A stretch of 64,000 nucleotides of DNA from Phaseolus vulgaris (taxonomy: Eukaryota; Streptophyta; Magnoliopsida; Fabales; Fabaceae). The DNA lies in the NCBI RefSeq assembly GCF_000499845.2, contig NC_023758.2:44623524-44687523 (forward strand), in the 5' to 3' direction. A program made the position numbers and the translations under genes. Shown in pieces: positions 12,234 to 23,599 of this stretch. The notes under the pieces are model-generated. The model was not told where the DNA came from, did not search any database, and was given only the letters and a program-made list of their open reading frames with translations. Positions within the stretch are counted from its first letter, which is position 1. The number at the start of each line of letters is the position of its first letter.

Positions 12234-12797
12234 CTTATTTAAATAAAAATCTAAAATATATAAATTTTTTAAAATATTCAAAATTCTAAATAAATACAAA
12301 TCTTAAATATTAATGTCTTATTTAACTAACAATCTAAAATATATATAAAATATTCAAAATCTTAAATATTCAAAATCCTAAATAAATATAAATCTTAAAT
12401 ATTTAATATCTTATTTAAATAAAAATCTAAAATATATATTTTTAAAAAATATTTAAAATCCTAAATAAATACAATATTTAGTATTCTATTTAAATAAAAA
12501 TATGAAATATATAAATTTTCTAAAATATTCAAAATCTTAAATAAATACAAATTCTAAATAATTAATGTTCAATTTAAATAAAAATATAAAATATAAATTT
12601 TTTAAAATATTAAAAATTCTAAATAAATACAAATATGAAATATTTAATATCCTATTTAAATAAAAATTTAAAATATATAAAATTTATAAAATATTCAAAA
12701 TTCTAAATAAATACAAATTTAAATATTCAATGTTCTATTTAAATAAAAATCTGAAATATATAAAATTTATAAAATATTTTAAATCTTAAAGTATTCA
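12234..12797. repeat. AT-rich minisatellite, about seven units of ~83 bp
   Basis: A unit beginning CTTATTTAAATAAAAATCTA and containing AAATATTCAAAATTCTAAAT and ACAAATCTTAAATATT recurs about seven times head to tail with 10-20% divergence. Most units are about 83 bp. The units are non-coding and over 85% A+T. The array ends where the phase is lost near 12797. Confidence 0.85.
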
Positions 12798-15040
12798 TAT
12801 ATGCATATGGAAGAACAATAACTAAATAGCAAAATACATTTAATACAACAACACGTCTAACAAATTTCAATTAACACTTAATGGATTATCAAAAATAAAC
12901 ACCAACACCAATAACAAGAACATAAACATTAAAGAACAAAAGCCAACAACCAACACAACAATTTTAAAGAAACTAAAACAAAAGCTAATAAATATAAACC
13001 AAATCAATTGTGCATAAATAATAAAGCACAATTATTAATTGATTAAAATTTTTAAAACTTTGAATAATTGATTATGTATAAGTGATCAAAATATGAGGCT
13101 AATTAATTATCCATGCAACAAAATACACCAGATAATATGCATTACAAAAATATTGCTAATAGATTATCTTCCATATTAAAAGTCCTCCATAATCGATTAT
13201 CACCTAAAAAATAATCTTAATTGATTTTTCTTCAACATATGATTGATATAATCATTTATCAATCACTACAAACGGTTTCTTTGATGTCAAGTACATAAGT
13301 TGTCTCAAACAAACTAGGGACTCAACAAACCTATCAAACCAACTGGATAAGGCACAAACGAATTGGATTCCCTTTTGCATGCATTTGTGCCTCAATGCTT
13401 TTCCACATGCAACTATAGTGTAACCTTGAAGTATTGTTGTTCTGATAATATTAAAGTCCCATAGCACACCAAGTTTTACATGTTTTTTGTTTGTATTAGT
13501 GTTGTTATTTTTTCCCCATATCTAATTTTCCCTCCATGTTACAGGATTAGTATACATTCACGACTATTAATGGTGTTTTTTCTTTAGCATACTCACATAT
13601 AAAACCCTTACCAGTATATACCAGTTATATACTTGTCATAGTTGAAAACCTCTTTATGTCACATTGTTAAAAGTACCTCTGACAAGAAAAACTTGATTTA
13701 GCTTCCAAATTTTTGCGTGGGTCATTTGCGGACGCTACTCTCGTCGGCCAATTTAAAGAATTTTGTAAAGGAAGTTTTAAAACACACGATTGGTCCTAAC
13801 ATTATTAGTCGTTGGTCTGCCAAAAATAAGGTGGGGGCGAACTTATCGATTGTGAATTTTTGGACTTCAAATCTTGGCCATGTGAAGCTTTTGCATCTAC
13901 ATTTACAATATCAACTTTTTCTTTTAACTTTTAAAGTCTAAACTGCACAGAAGAATAGTAGAAGGAGAATATTACAAAGGATAGGGTATTTTGACATTTT
14001 AAGAGAATTATTACTACCTCCAAATACCTTGCATTTTGCATTTAGGTTTTATAAACTTGTGTATATAGGTTGAGAGACCAATATATAATTTTTTTTACCA
14101 ATAAAAAAATTGAAGATTTTATTACATAATATCACAATTTTATTATACTATAATAACAGCAATGATAATAATAATAATGATGCTATTAGAGATTGTTTGG
14201 GAAAACTTATTTAAATTTATAAAAATAACTTGTAATTCTAATGATTTTTTAAAACAGATTTCACATTAGATACTATACTATAAAAAATAAGTTACGGTTA
14301 ATTTACAACTTAATATTTAAGTGATAAAATTTTATTAAATAGTCATTTAATTGAGTTATTTGTCAAAATATAAGTAAATATAATAATATTTTCCTATTTA
14401 ACACTTGTACTACCAAAAATTATAATGGAATATGTGTTTATAACAGTGTTAAAATTTGATTCCGTTACTCACACAAATGTTAGACTTATTTACTATTCAG
14501 AAAAAGAGAGTCAAGCACAAAACTTAATTTAGTATGGTGACAACAGGGTAATTTTCTAGAAACGTTAATAAAGTATAGTAAAACGTTAGTTGAAAGTTAT
14601 CTTTAAAACACTAGCTAATTAACTCATTATAACGTGAAAATTTATTCTTCTTGCATACAAGGGCTTCTAACTAAATATATTCCTTTACTTTTTTTTCAAA
14701 AATTAAATTAAATTTTATTAACCTGTTAATTTATCATTCTTATGGTATGTATTAACTTTATTTATAAAATTTTAGCATAATTTGATATTTCATTAATAAA
14801 TTGATGTAATTGAAGATTGACAAAAATAAAATAATGTTAGGATTTATCTCATACTATATAGCACATAATCACTAAGTTAATATCAAAGTCCGTGAAATTT
14901 ATTTGTGACGAACAATTTAAGTTCATAGTATTTTTTTTTTAATTATTTTACAAAAACATTATAGTTGGAGTACCCTAATGCTTCCATCTATATGATTTTT
15001 TATTTCTGATTAAAAAATTAAGTTGAAGAATTCACAAATA
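12798..15040. other. Gene-free AT-rich intergenic DNA
   Basis: No coding, tRNA or hairpin feature is supportable here. An open frame at 13717-13941 has no recognisable domain and no gene-like context. Short TAAT/ATAATA runs are present near 14165-14180. Confidence 0.5.
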
Positions 15041-15349
15041 TAAATTTTTATAAATATATCACAGTGTACATACATAGTGTAGGAATTGTGAGGTCTAGAG
15101 AAAAAAGATTAGAAATAAGTATATAAATTATGGTATATGTTTTTGTGATAATGATAATAATATAAAGTATAGAAATAGCATGTCCGTAGGAGTAGACGTA
15201 GGTAGTTTGAGTAGGTAGAGCAATTTGATGTAATTCATTGAATTGAATTGATGCAGCGGTGTATGTTATTTTTGTCTTACTAATCGATGTGATAAGGCAG
15301 GGCCGTTTGAGATTTGATGGGATCTTAATGCAAGATTGCAGGAGAGAGT

Positions 15350-15421
15350 GAAGAAGAAGAAGAAGAAGAAGAGATAGTAATTTAGTTGCAGTGATGCAGA
15401 AGAAGAAGAAGAAGAAGAAGC
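15350..15421. repeat. Two (GAA)n microsatellite blocks
   Basis: Blocks of about seven GAA units lie at 15350-15371 and 15400-15421, separated by a short unique spacer. Read on the minus strand they make long Leu/Phe/Ser runs in all frames, which explains the apparent 173-codon open frame around them. Confidence 0.9.
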
Positions 15422-15598
15422 AGTTGAGAAGAAGATGTAACACCAGAAAAGAAAGTGGAAGGTGTGGAAGCATGTGGCATGGAACCCTTGTCTCGCCATC
15501 TATGTGAATGAATGAAAGAAAGAAAGAGCGTGGAATGGAAGGTGAATGACAATGCAAATGCACATGCATGAGACATGCATGCAGTTGCTAATTACGTA

Positions 15599-15620
15599 TT
15601 ATAATAATAATAATAATAAT
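15599..15620. repeat. (TAA)n microsatellite
   Basis: About seven ATA/TAA units in a row are followed by GAAT repeats. Confidence 0.9.
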
Positions 15621-15649
15621 GAATGAATGAAGGAGGGTTGTGTTGCGTG

Positions 15650-16220
15650 AAAGACGTCATGGGAAAGACGGCGAATAGGGAATGCGTGAATGAGAACCGT
15701 TGAAAGATGTGATTGGAGGGTGAGAAAGAAGAGGGGACATGTCGGTGTCAGCGGGAGCGTAGGATGGGGAGAACCCGAGTAACGAGGAGGAAATCAAGAG
15801 AAACACAACAATAACTCCAACCCTAGCTACTATTACCAACACCAACACACAAAACCCTTCTTCACCATTATACTATTATTATTGTTATTGTTATCAGTAC
15901 AACAACACACACCAACATCCGCATTTAATCCTCTTCACCTGGACCACTCACTCTTCCCTTCCATCCACAACTCTTTTTCTTTAACAAAATCTCCAATGGC
16001 TAAAACAACTTTAACTACACTTAAAGATCAAGCAAAAAAATTAATATCAACCATAAATATATCAAGAAATGTTGTACTCTCTTTCATGAAAATGAATTCA
16101 AACTCTTAACCACTTGTTTGACAAATTAGGACATGTGGGACGCGTATTTGTTTTAAAAGAATTTGAAAAGTGTTTGTGTTAATAAATAATAAAAAGAGAT
16201 TGTAAATTTGATTAGGTATT
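15650..16220 (-). other. Possible unannotated minus-strand transcript with a short secreted-peptide-like frame
   Basis: A minus-strand TATA box (16248-16255) would start a transcript near 16220. Within it the frame 15657-15848 reads IVARVGVIVVFLLISSSLLG then FSPSYAPADTDMSPLL and ends at a stop after YSPSFP. The first part is hydrophobic like a signal peptide, followed by a short polar, proline-rich tail. There is no in-frame ATG before an upstream stop at about 15873-15875, so it would need a spliced 5' exon or is non-coding. A separate short frame starting ATGCGGATGTTGG just upstream is also hydrophobic. I recognise no peptide-hormone motif. A long non-coding RNA is equally possible. Confidence 0.3.
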
Positions 16221-16247
16221 TGGTGTGGAAGAGGAGAGAAAGTAATT

Positions 16248-16255
16248 TATTTATA
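16248..16255 (-). promoter_or_regulatory. Candidate TATA box of an orphan promoter
   Basis: TATAAATA on the minus strand (context ACTATAAATAAATT) sits next to a GC-richer block (16262-16520) and is followed by a CT-rich leader-like sequence. The position is right for a start near 16220. Confidence 0.45.
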
Positions 16256-16369
16256 GTAAATGAAGAGTCAAAGGCGTGTGCGTGGAATGGACGGGTGAGA
16301 TTCTCCGAGCATGGTACGCTGCAGGCATGACCATGTGATAGCAATAAATGCTGGCTGGTACGGCGGAGA

Positions 16370-16501
16370 GTGGGTCCCATGGCGGGGGGACAATAGCACG
16401 TGGTGGCAATTGAAGACACGGCTCACGTGGGGGACCACCAATGGTGAGCAGATACACACATACATAGATACATGTTTGGTTACTGTTCCAATTGGGACCA
16501 C
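16370..16501. promoter_or_regulatory. GC-rich cis-regulatory island with two G-boxes and two class II TCP sites
   Basis: CACGTG G-boxes occur at 16397-16402 and 16424-16429. GGGACCAC, the complement of the class II TCP consensus GTGGNCCC, occurs at 16431-16438 and 16494-16501. A related GTGGGTCCC lies at about 16370-16378. This density in an otherwise AT-rich 15-kb stretch is striking. bHLH/bZIP factors bind G-boxes and TCP factors bind the other motif; binding here is inference. Confidence 0.55.
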
Positions 16502-16612
16502 CATTTTTCAATTATGGGGTCATCATAATGCTCATCACTGCTGTTGTGTATGTTACTGTTGTTATGTTAAGCATCTTCAACACCCTGTAGTCTTCTCCAC
16601 TGTAGCTACCTT

Positions 16613-16634
16613 CTCTCTCTCTCTCTCTTTCTCT
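16613..16634. repeat. (CT)n microsatellite
   Basis: A run of TCTCTCTCTC units with one interruption. Confidence 0.85.
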
Positions 16635-16639
16635 ATGCG

Positions 16640-19506
16640 CATTTCTCGGGCCCTCCCCTAATTCACATATCGCCTGCATGTCCCCTGCACTGCACAGCAT
16701 CAATGGATCCATCTCATCTCATCTCACTCCACTATGGTGAACCCTAATTCTACAATCAAGTGCAAATTGCAGTTTTTCATTTGACTTTGTTATGGTGCAT
16801 TGTGAAAGGAAGAAGAAGATAAAAAAAAGTTTGATGAAAGAGGGTGGGAAAAACGTGAGTGGATGAGGTTTGAGAGTCTCAATTGTCGAGCCATAAGCTG
16901 AACAGGAAAGCTATGTCCCAATGTTTTGACTAATCAGCGCAGACATTTATTACCCTCCACTTTATATATCAAGATCCGTGCATGTCAAGCGCGCGGGGGA
17001 ATCCAAAGATCCATCTTTCTCATTTCAACAACTTCAAATCAAACCCAAAAGCTTTATGTTTTAAAGGACACTTAATACTACCAACTAATTAATGGACCAC
17101 TGGAATGCTCAATCAAATTCACACTTCCATTTTCCTTTTCATAAATGCAGCGCCATGGTAGGTCTTCTTGGTGGAGATACCAAACGCAAACAACCACGTC
17201 TGTTTAATTTCTGACCAATCTCACTCCTTAATATTAATATTCCTCACTCCCATCTTTTTCTTAGACAAACCAAAAACATCAACTGGAATTCCAATTTCAT
17301 ATAATAATACTACCCACTGCCGTACCAACTTTCTGCTACTCCTAAATGCTTCTTCATCTTTATATATATGGATCTTCATTGCAAAACCATTACATCAATC
17401 ACAAAATTCATACAAAAAAGAAGAAGATATATTAAAACATCAGCACGTAGGGTGACAATTAACAACATGTAGGTTCATATAATTGCGCCTGCTTCTGCAA
17501 TTTACTACTACCACCTGGTTAACTTTCTCGGGGAACAAAGAGAATGACAAATCACATTAGCTTTGTTTGTGTAATGCATAACTTCAAAACCCCACACAAA
17601 AAAAGGACCTTGAGAGGGGCATTGAGGTGGAAGGAAGAGAGAATTATTAGGAGAACAAAAATGAATGTAATAGATATAGGGTGGTAAAAAAAAATGGCAT
17701 ATATGAAGAAAATAGCATTTAAGGAAATGGATGTATGGAAATAGATATTCAAATAAAATAAAACTATTTTTTTATCAGCAGAAAGCCACCAAATTGGTAT
17801 AGTAGCAAATTTTAAAGGCAAGGGCACTACATGATGAGAATTTTTTTATATTTTTTATGAAACTTTTTCAGCCAATGTTTTTTAAAGGAGTTATAAAGAA
17901 TAAATTTGCATAGTTTTTTTGTAAATTTTATAAAGTGTAAGAAAATATTAATATTTAATTAAAAATTGATAAAGAGAGAACATGAAGCAAAGTTTATATA
18001 TGGGTGAAATGGTTTTAGGGTATTAGGCTATAGTTGGTTCATTTGGTTGAACTTAGTGAGTGGGAGTTACACTACTCGATGAAGCAAAAGCCTATCTCTA
18101 AAGTTTTCTTTCTTTTTTGGGGTTTTTGATTGGACACTTTCAGCTTTCTACGTTCTGAATAAGCAAGGCACCAAGTTTACGTCAATGCATGACATTAGCT
18201 TAACAGTCAAGTCTCTGAACTCATTTAATTAACAGTCAAATCTGTGAACTCATTTAATTAACAGTCATATCTTCAACAACTCACCTACAAACACAAACAA
18301 CATTCCGATTCATTTAGTTTCAATTAGTATAAATTTTCTTTTTTTTCTACACTTCAACTTTATTCATTTTGATTCCTACACTATTTTAATCCCTTTTCAT
18401 TTTTGTAGATATAAATTTTAACCTATTTTAATTCCTACTATAAATAAAGAAATTAAAAATGGTATACATATAAATGAATATTGATTAAAAGACATGATTT
18501 TAAAATGTGAGACTAAAGGTAACTTTGATTCACTGGAATTCATTTTGACACAACTTCTTAACAATGAAATTATATGATGTTAATAAATTTTTTCAAAAAC
18601 AACATCATTGTAGTGAGAAGGGAGAAAAAATTGTCCCATTTTATGTAAAAATTCCTTAATGAAATCATACACTAAAGCAGTTAATATAGTTAAAAGGTGG
18701 AAGGCAATAGATGTACCTTAAATTAGAAGCAAAGAGGCATACCAAACATAGACATGTTTTGAGTGCAAAATAGATACTTAAACCTATAAGCTTCATGTCG
18801 ACCAACAGGATTCATGAGTAGCAGACATTTGTTCTCTTTTTCATCTTTCAGTTTGTGCTTCTGTCATGCTAATCAAGTACAACTAAAAGTTTTGACTATG
18901 AATTTGACAATTACATTAAATCATGATGGAAAAATAATCAATGACCTCAGAAAATGGGATCACAACGTTTTCTGAGTTGTTTTGACAATAAATTCTGCAT
19001 TATCTTCATAGAACAATAGGTTGTATTAAAGAATAACTTCCTTCCCCGAGAAAATCCATTATTTCTTTAGGATAACTTCATAAAGTTCATATAATTTTTT
19101 TAGAAATCCGATACTTGAGTAATTTTAATAAACTGATAATCTTCATGAATTAATTAAAACTAACTTAGAATGAAGAACAAATGGAGCAAATAAAACAATC
19201 TTCCCTGCTTATTTAATTATTATTATATAAAAAGAGTGGAAACACAGAGACAGTGTTGTACATCCATTTTTTAAAGGCCAAAAAACAGTCAACAAAATTT
19301 AAAACATATTTTCCATAACAGCAATCATAAGAAACAGTTACGAAAAGTAAACCATAAAAAATATGTACTGGTCATCGAGACGCATCTTTGTTAAATATAA
19401 GTTTTATCCATATTTGTATGCATATGAAATTGACGGGAATAGTGTAGAAAATATATGATTAAAAAATAAATTTAGATTAAAAAAATTAAAGAAGTTGATG
19501 TTTCAA
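16640..19506. other. Gene-free region, possible plus-strand leader near 17 kb
   Basis: No convincing coding frame is seen. A CTTTATATATCAAG TATA-like element near 16960 and a GC-rich CAAGCGCGCGGGGG patch at 16986 resemble a promoter and start, but the only ATG soon after (about 17156) opens just an 18-codon frame. A 29-bp direct repeat containing AACAGTCAA and GAACTCATTTAATT is tandemly copied at 18199-18270. Confidence 0.4.
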
Positions 19507-19515
19507 AAATATATT

Positions 19516-20204
19516 GGCAGTTTCTTCATGCACCCCCACAATATTTTGCAAAGATAAACCTATCCCTAATATTTTCAAAAAATCCTAAAATGCACACAAC
19601 ACCCACACTTTACTCATTATTCTTCCTTTGCACACATATACTGCACACAGACGGACTGCATTGCTCTCTCAACGGCGATACTACTCCATTTCTTGACACA
19701 GAAAAGCGTTTCTCTTGGTGGTGATCGGTGGTGTCTTCTGCGACTTGGTGATGGTTCTCTATTTAGAGAAAAAGGTAAGTAAATTTTTTTTTAGTTTATG
19801 AATCTATAGTTTCGTTTTTATTGAGAATTTTCGTTTTTGCAATATATATGTTGTAATTACAAACAATGCATTCCGCTAGGTTTACAAAAACATAAAATCC
19901 ACACTTTTTTTTGTCTTCCAAAATATTGAATCCACAATCTTTCAGATTGGTGCACCTATAAATCTTTCAGATTTGTGTATTTTGTGTTTCCACCATACAC
20001 TTAGAAAAAAAAATCTTTCAGATTTGTGGGTCCATATGTTTCCTAATTTCAGAATCTGTAATGCAAAAAATTAATTTCAAAATCACAAATTCGTAATTTA
20101 AAAAATGTAGGTGCCTTTTTTAAATAAAAGGTGAAGACTAATTCTGGAATTTTAAAAATTATGGGAGTGTGGAAGAAAAAGTAGGGATGCAGGAAGAAAC
20201 TCCC
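19516..20204. mobile_element. Non-autonomous Mutator-like element, copy A
   Basis: The left end GGCAGTTTCTTCATGCACCC and the right end (complement GGGAGTTTCTTCCTGCATCC) are inverted repeats. The flanks AAATATATT (19507-19515) and AGATATATA (20205-20213) match at 7 of 9 bases, a degraded 9-bp target duplication, although both are low-complexity. The 689-bp interior has no transposase frame. It contains several degenerate copies of a motif around ATCTTTCAGATTTGTG. Confidence 0.75.
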
Positions 20205-20294
20205 AGATATATATCAAAAGATGAACCTGAAAGAACATCCATAGGCCAGTTAGCCCATAATATAGTCTCAGGCCTTTTCTAATAAAAAGAATAA

Positions 20295-20658
20295 GACAAA
20301 TTCTTCTTACACCCAACCTTTTTCAAGCTGCACCCTACATATTTTAAAATTTTTGAAAAGATCTTTTATTCTAGAAATAAAAATCCAGAATTAAAAATAA
20401 TACATATTAGAAAAGAAGATTTCAAAGAGATTATTGTGTTCTGGAAATAAAAATTCAAAATATAATTCAAAAATAGAAACCCTATTCTGAAAAAACATTC
20501 CACAATATAAAAAATTTGTTTTGAAAAAAAAATCCGAAAACATATTTCAGAAAAGAGGGTCCGGATTGTACTTTTTTTTACTCCCACTTTATTTAAAGGC
20601 ATTTTCGTCGTTTTACACTGAAATTGGATACAGTGATATGGTGCAGGAAGTAGTTACC
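20295..20658. mobile_element. Non-autonomous Mutator-like element, copy B
   Basis: The 364-bp element has imperfect inverted ends: left GACAAATTCTTCTTACACCC, right complement GGTAACTACTTCCTGCACC. It is bounded by AAAGAATAA (20286-20294) and AAAGAATAG (20659-20667), an 8-of-9 match expected of a Mutator-type target duplication. The interior is AT-rich with many TCCAGAAT/TTCTGGAA-like short palindromic pieces and no gene. Confidence 0.8.
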
Positions 20659-20667
20659 AAAGAATAG

Positions 20668-23020
20668 CCCAACGTTGCCTATGAGATGACCCAGTACTCA
20701 AAGAAAAAAGCTGGCCCAGCAAGCGTTTATTGTGTTCTTTCCATTTTACTTAACTTCTTGTTGAGAATGAAGTGAGTTGAACACGTCTATTTAACATTTC
20801 GAAACATATTTGAAAATGAGTAGCCATATTTAATCAACTCAGTTTTAAAAAATGTAATTTAATTCTTATAAGTTTTATTTAAAAAAATCTATTTTAATTT
20901 CAATTCATACCGTTTTGAAGTTCTTTAGTTTATATAAATAATATTTTTAACTTGTATAGCTTTAATCCTCTAAAATGACACGAATTAAAAGGTATTAAAA
21001 ATATATGTGTATATAAAGAAGAGATAAGTAATTTTGTTTATAATAATGGGGGAGAAATGAAGAATGTGAGAATGAAAGGAGATGTTGATGGATAATTTGA
21101 AAACATCGAACTTAACTCAACTTTATAAAATTATTGATAAAGTGAAGTTTACATTTATTTATATATTACAAAATATTTTTATATTTAGTTGATTTGAGAT
21201 CTTCAATATAGTTCTTCACGTTATTGGTAGTCCGATGATGGATGACTTAATAAGATCTACAAACTTTCACTAAAATAGATTATAAATAACTCTGGTACTG
21301 AAGTCTAACTCAATTTTATAAAATCGACTTATAAAATAAAATTTACATTCACTATACTACAATATATCTTTATCTTTTATCGATATGGAATGTTGAACCT
21401 ATTTCAAGAAAGTTAAGAGTTCCATTGGCACATGGAAGACCCTCTTTCTCACGAAAATGAATTTGAATTTTTGGAGTAAACTTTAGCCACCCCTTTAGGA
21501 ATAAGTGTACTAGGAGGAAGATAGAGAAGGAAGAGAAGGCCACAAAATTTTGCTTTATTGAAAGAGCATATCCCTATGTTGCCTAATGATCCGCCAAAAA
21601 GGAGACCTTAGTCATTGTGAATAAGACCACCACTCGCTGCTAAACCTGTCGATTGACCTTTTCAACTTTCATTAACTTTAAATTATCATAAAGTGGAACT
21701 TCAACCAATCAAATCTTTCTAACACAACATCACCACTAAAACCATCAACAACTACTTAGTTTTTTTTCACTTTATACAATTTTTCAATAAATTTAACAAT
21801 TTATTGGTTCAACTAGTTCTATTGTGAATCAAAGAGTTGTTTATATGAGATTTAATTGAAAAAAGTTTCTTCTTTTTTTACTTTTATTACGTTAAAAGAC
21901 GTACATTTTCTTTTAGTTCATCCAGACTTTTTATTTTTATTTTTTAGTTATATCTTCTACAGATGTAGCTTTAATATCATCTAGTCACTTGTAAATTTAA
22001 AAATTATAATTGTATAGAGATTAAAAAATATTCATGAATACAAAACTAGAAGATTGAGTTTTTAGAATTATAAAAACTAAACTAGCAATTAAATTTTTAA
22101 CCCATATTGATGGTTTGTAATAACACAGAATTTCATACCTTTTTAAATGCATATACTACTCCAGAAAAGTGTTCAATTATTTTATAGTTTAATATAACAG
22201 TTTTTTCATTTAATTAAGTTATTTGTATTATTTTCACTATTATTTATATGGGCATAGAAACATTCGTTATCATTTATCATTTACATTAATATTTGAGGTT
22301 AAGACCATGTATTAATAATTTTAATGTCATTTAATTATAAATCATTATTAATATAGTTAAATGTAGTCCTTTTTCTCACAATACTTTACTTTAATAGCAT
22401 ATAAATTTTTATTTCTTAATTTCCATCAATTTTTTTTCTTTAGTTCTGTAATTTGTATTTGTTTTCATATTCTCAAATTGTTTAAAATTGTATAAAAATT
22501 GACATCAATAATAATTTGTATATATATTTTTAATAAAAAAATAATTTTTAAAATAAAATTATGATAGAACTCTAAATTCTAATACCTATATTATCTCAAT
22601 CGATTCAAAATCAAAATATTAACATAGATGAATATTGAAAACTCATTCTTTTGATCCTCGATTCGACTGCAAAACTTGTTTCCATATATAGATTATTTAT
22701 CTTAGACTATATTTAAAAAAACTGATCAAAATCTATGGAAATTTATAGAAGAATTCCAAAAAGAAAGACTAAATCAAATTACAATAATAATATTGCATTT
22801 TGAATTAATCTCGTAACATTAAAAACATCAGTTAGTATATCCTATCAGTAACAACCTCAAACAATAACCATGTATTGTTCTTGGATCGAAAAACCATGCT
22901 AGACGAGTATCTGCCAACCGAAAATTGCATTACTTGTACCGATTTTTTTTCTTCTTTCTCTAATAAGTTCTAATTCTCTGTACAGTGGATGAACATGAAC
23001 ATGAACATGAACTTGAACAT
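20668..23020. other. AT-rich intergenic DNA with a dispersed repeat
   Basis: No gene is seen. A repeat beginning AACTCAACTTTATAAAAT at about 21112 and again AACTCAATTTTATAAAATCG at about 21308 belongs to a family with further copies at about 42300-42362 (reverse) and 60836-60893. A hexamer run (GAACAT)n lies at 22990-23020. Confidence 0.5.
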
Positions 23021-23066
23021 AAAGCAGATGTCATGTGTGTATGATCATACATAGAAAGAAACGAAA

Positions 23067-23085
23067 AGAGAGAGAGAGAGAGAGA
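23067..23085. repeat. (AG)n microsatellite in the SAUR 3' flank
   Basis: About nine AG units. On the SAUR strand this is a CT run about 140 nt past the stop codon, probably in the 3' untranslated region. Confidence 0.9.
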
Positions 23086-23220
23086 AACATAAAGAAAAAA
23101 AAGCAGAGAAGAAGGTAGGAGTATAGAGAAAAAGCTTTAGTATGCACCGTTACATTTCTCTTCCAGTGTGTAATTACAGAGCGGTGTGAAAGTTTTATTT
23201 GTTGAAAAAAGGTGTGGGAA

Positions 23221-23523
23221 TTAACAAGAGTGGAAATAGAAGGAGTGAGAAAGTTGGCGATGAGGTTGATGATGAAGATGGTGGGTGGTGGCTTCTTTGT
23301 GGATTCGCCATCGGAGATGAAGAAAGTCATCAACGGAACATGGGAGCTTGAGGGGACCTTGGGTGTGGTAGCCATAAACCTCGTAGGCCTTATCAAGAAG
23401 GTGGTTGAAGAGAGGATGATAAAGATACGAAATTGGAATCATAAATCTCTGAGACCCTTTGCCACAACCCTCTTCTGATTCTTCTTCTACCTCAACTGCT
23501 AGCCAACCCTTCTTCGCCTTCAT
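23221..23523 (-). CDS. SAUR: SAUR family auxin-responsive protein
   Basis: Small auxin up RNA proteins inhibit PP2C.D phosphatases at the plasma membrane and so activate H+-ATPases and acid growth. This intronless frame encodes 100 residues from the ATG at 23521-23523. An open frame continues upstream to 23580 but has no ATG. The SAUR core runs from about residue 5 to 75: KKGWLAVEVEEE, then QRFMIPISYLYHPLFNHLLD, KAYEVYGYHTQGPLKLPCS and VDDFLHLRWRI. The tail is short and His-rich (HKEATTHHLHHQPHRQ). The pattern PLKLPCSVDDFLHLRWRI marks one distinct SAUR subgroup; I cannot fix the exact Arabidopsis counterpart. Unlike many SAUR genes, it is a single copy here and not in a tandem array. A TATA box lies only about 45 bp before the ATG. 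Confidence 0.93.
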   Translation of the reverse strand: MKAKKGWLAVEVEEESEEGCGKGSQRFMIPISYLYHPLFNHLLDKAYEVYGYHTQGPLKLPCSVDDFLHLRWRIHKEATTHHLHHQPHRQLSHSFYFHSC

Positions 23524-23567
23524 CTTCTTGATTTCTTCTTCACAATCTCCTTCTGCCTCTCTTTCTC

Positions 23568-23575
23568 TTTTTATA
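23568..23575 (-). promoter_or_regulatory. TATA box of the SAUR gene
   Basis: TATAAAAA on the minus strand is followed by a purine-rich stretch and the SAUR ATG about 45 bp on. This implies a very short leader. It also supports the ATG at 23523 as the true start, since the longer open frame would begin before transcription does. Confidence 0.65.
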
Positions 23576-23599
23576 CACACACATTAATTGAGGCTGTAA

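Noticed and set aside
12234..12797. Regular repeat-plus-spacer look suggesting a CRISPR-like array
   Set aside because: Units are continuous tandem copies without unique spacers, very AT-rich, in a plant genome.
13717..13941. 74-codon plus-strand ORF
   Set aside because: No ATG start, no family resemblance and no gene context in AT-rich DNA.
15048..15569. Apparent 173-codon minus-strand ORF rich in Phe, Leu and Ser
   Set aside because: It runs through the two (GAA)n microsatellites, which give stop-free Leu/Phe/Ser runs in every frame; no domain and no plausible start context.
23524..23580. Longer N-terminus for the SAUR protein
   Set aside because: The open frame upstream has no ATG and overlaps the TATA box; the ATG at 23523 directly precedes the family core.
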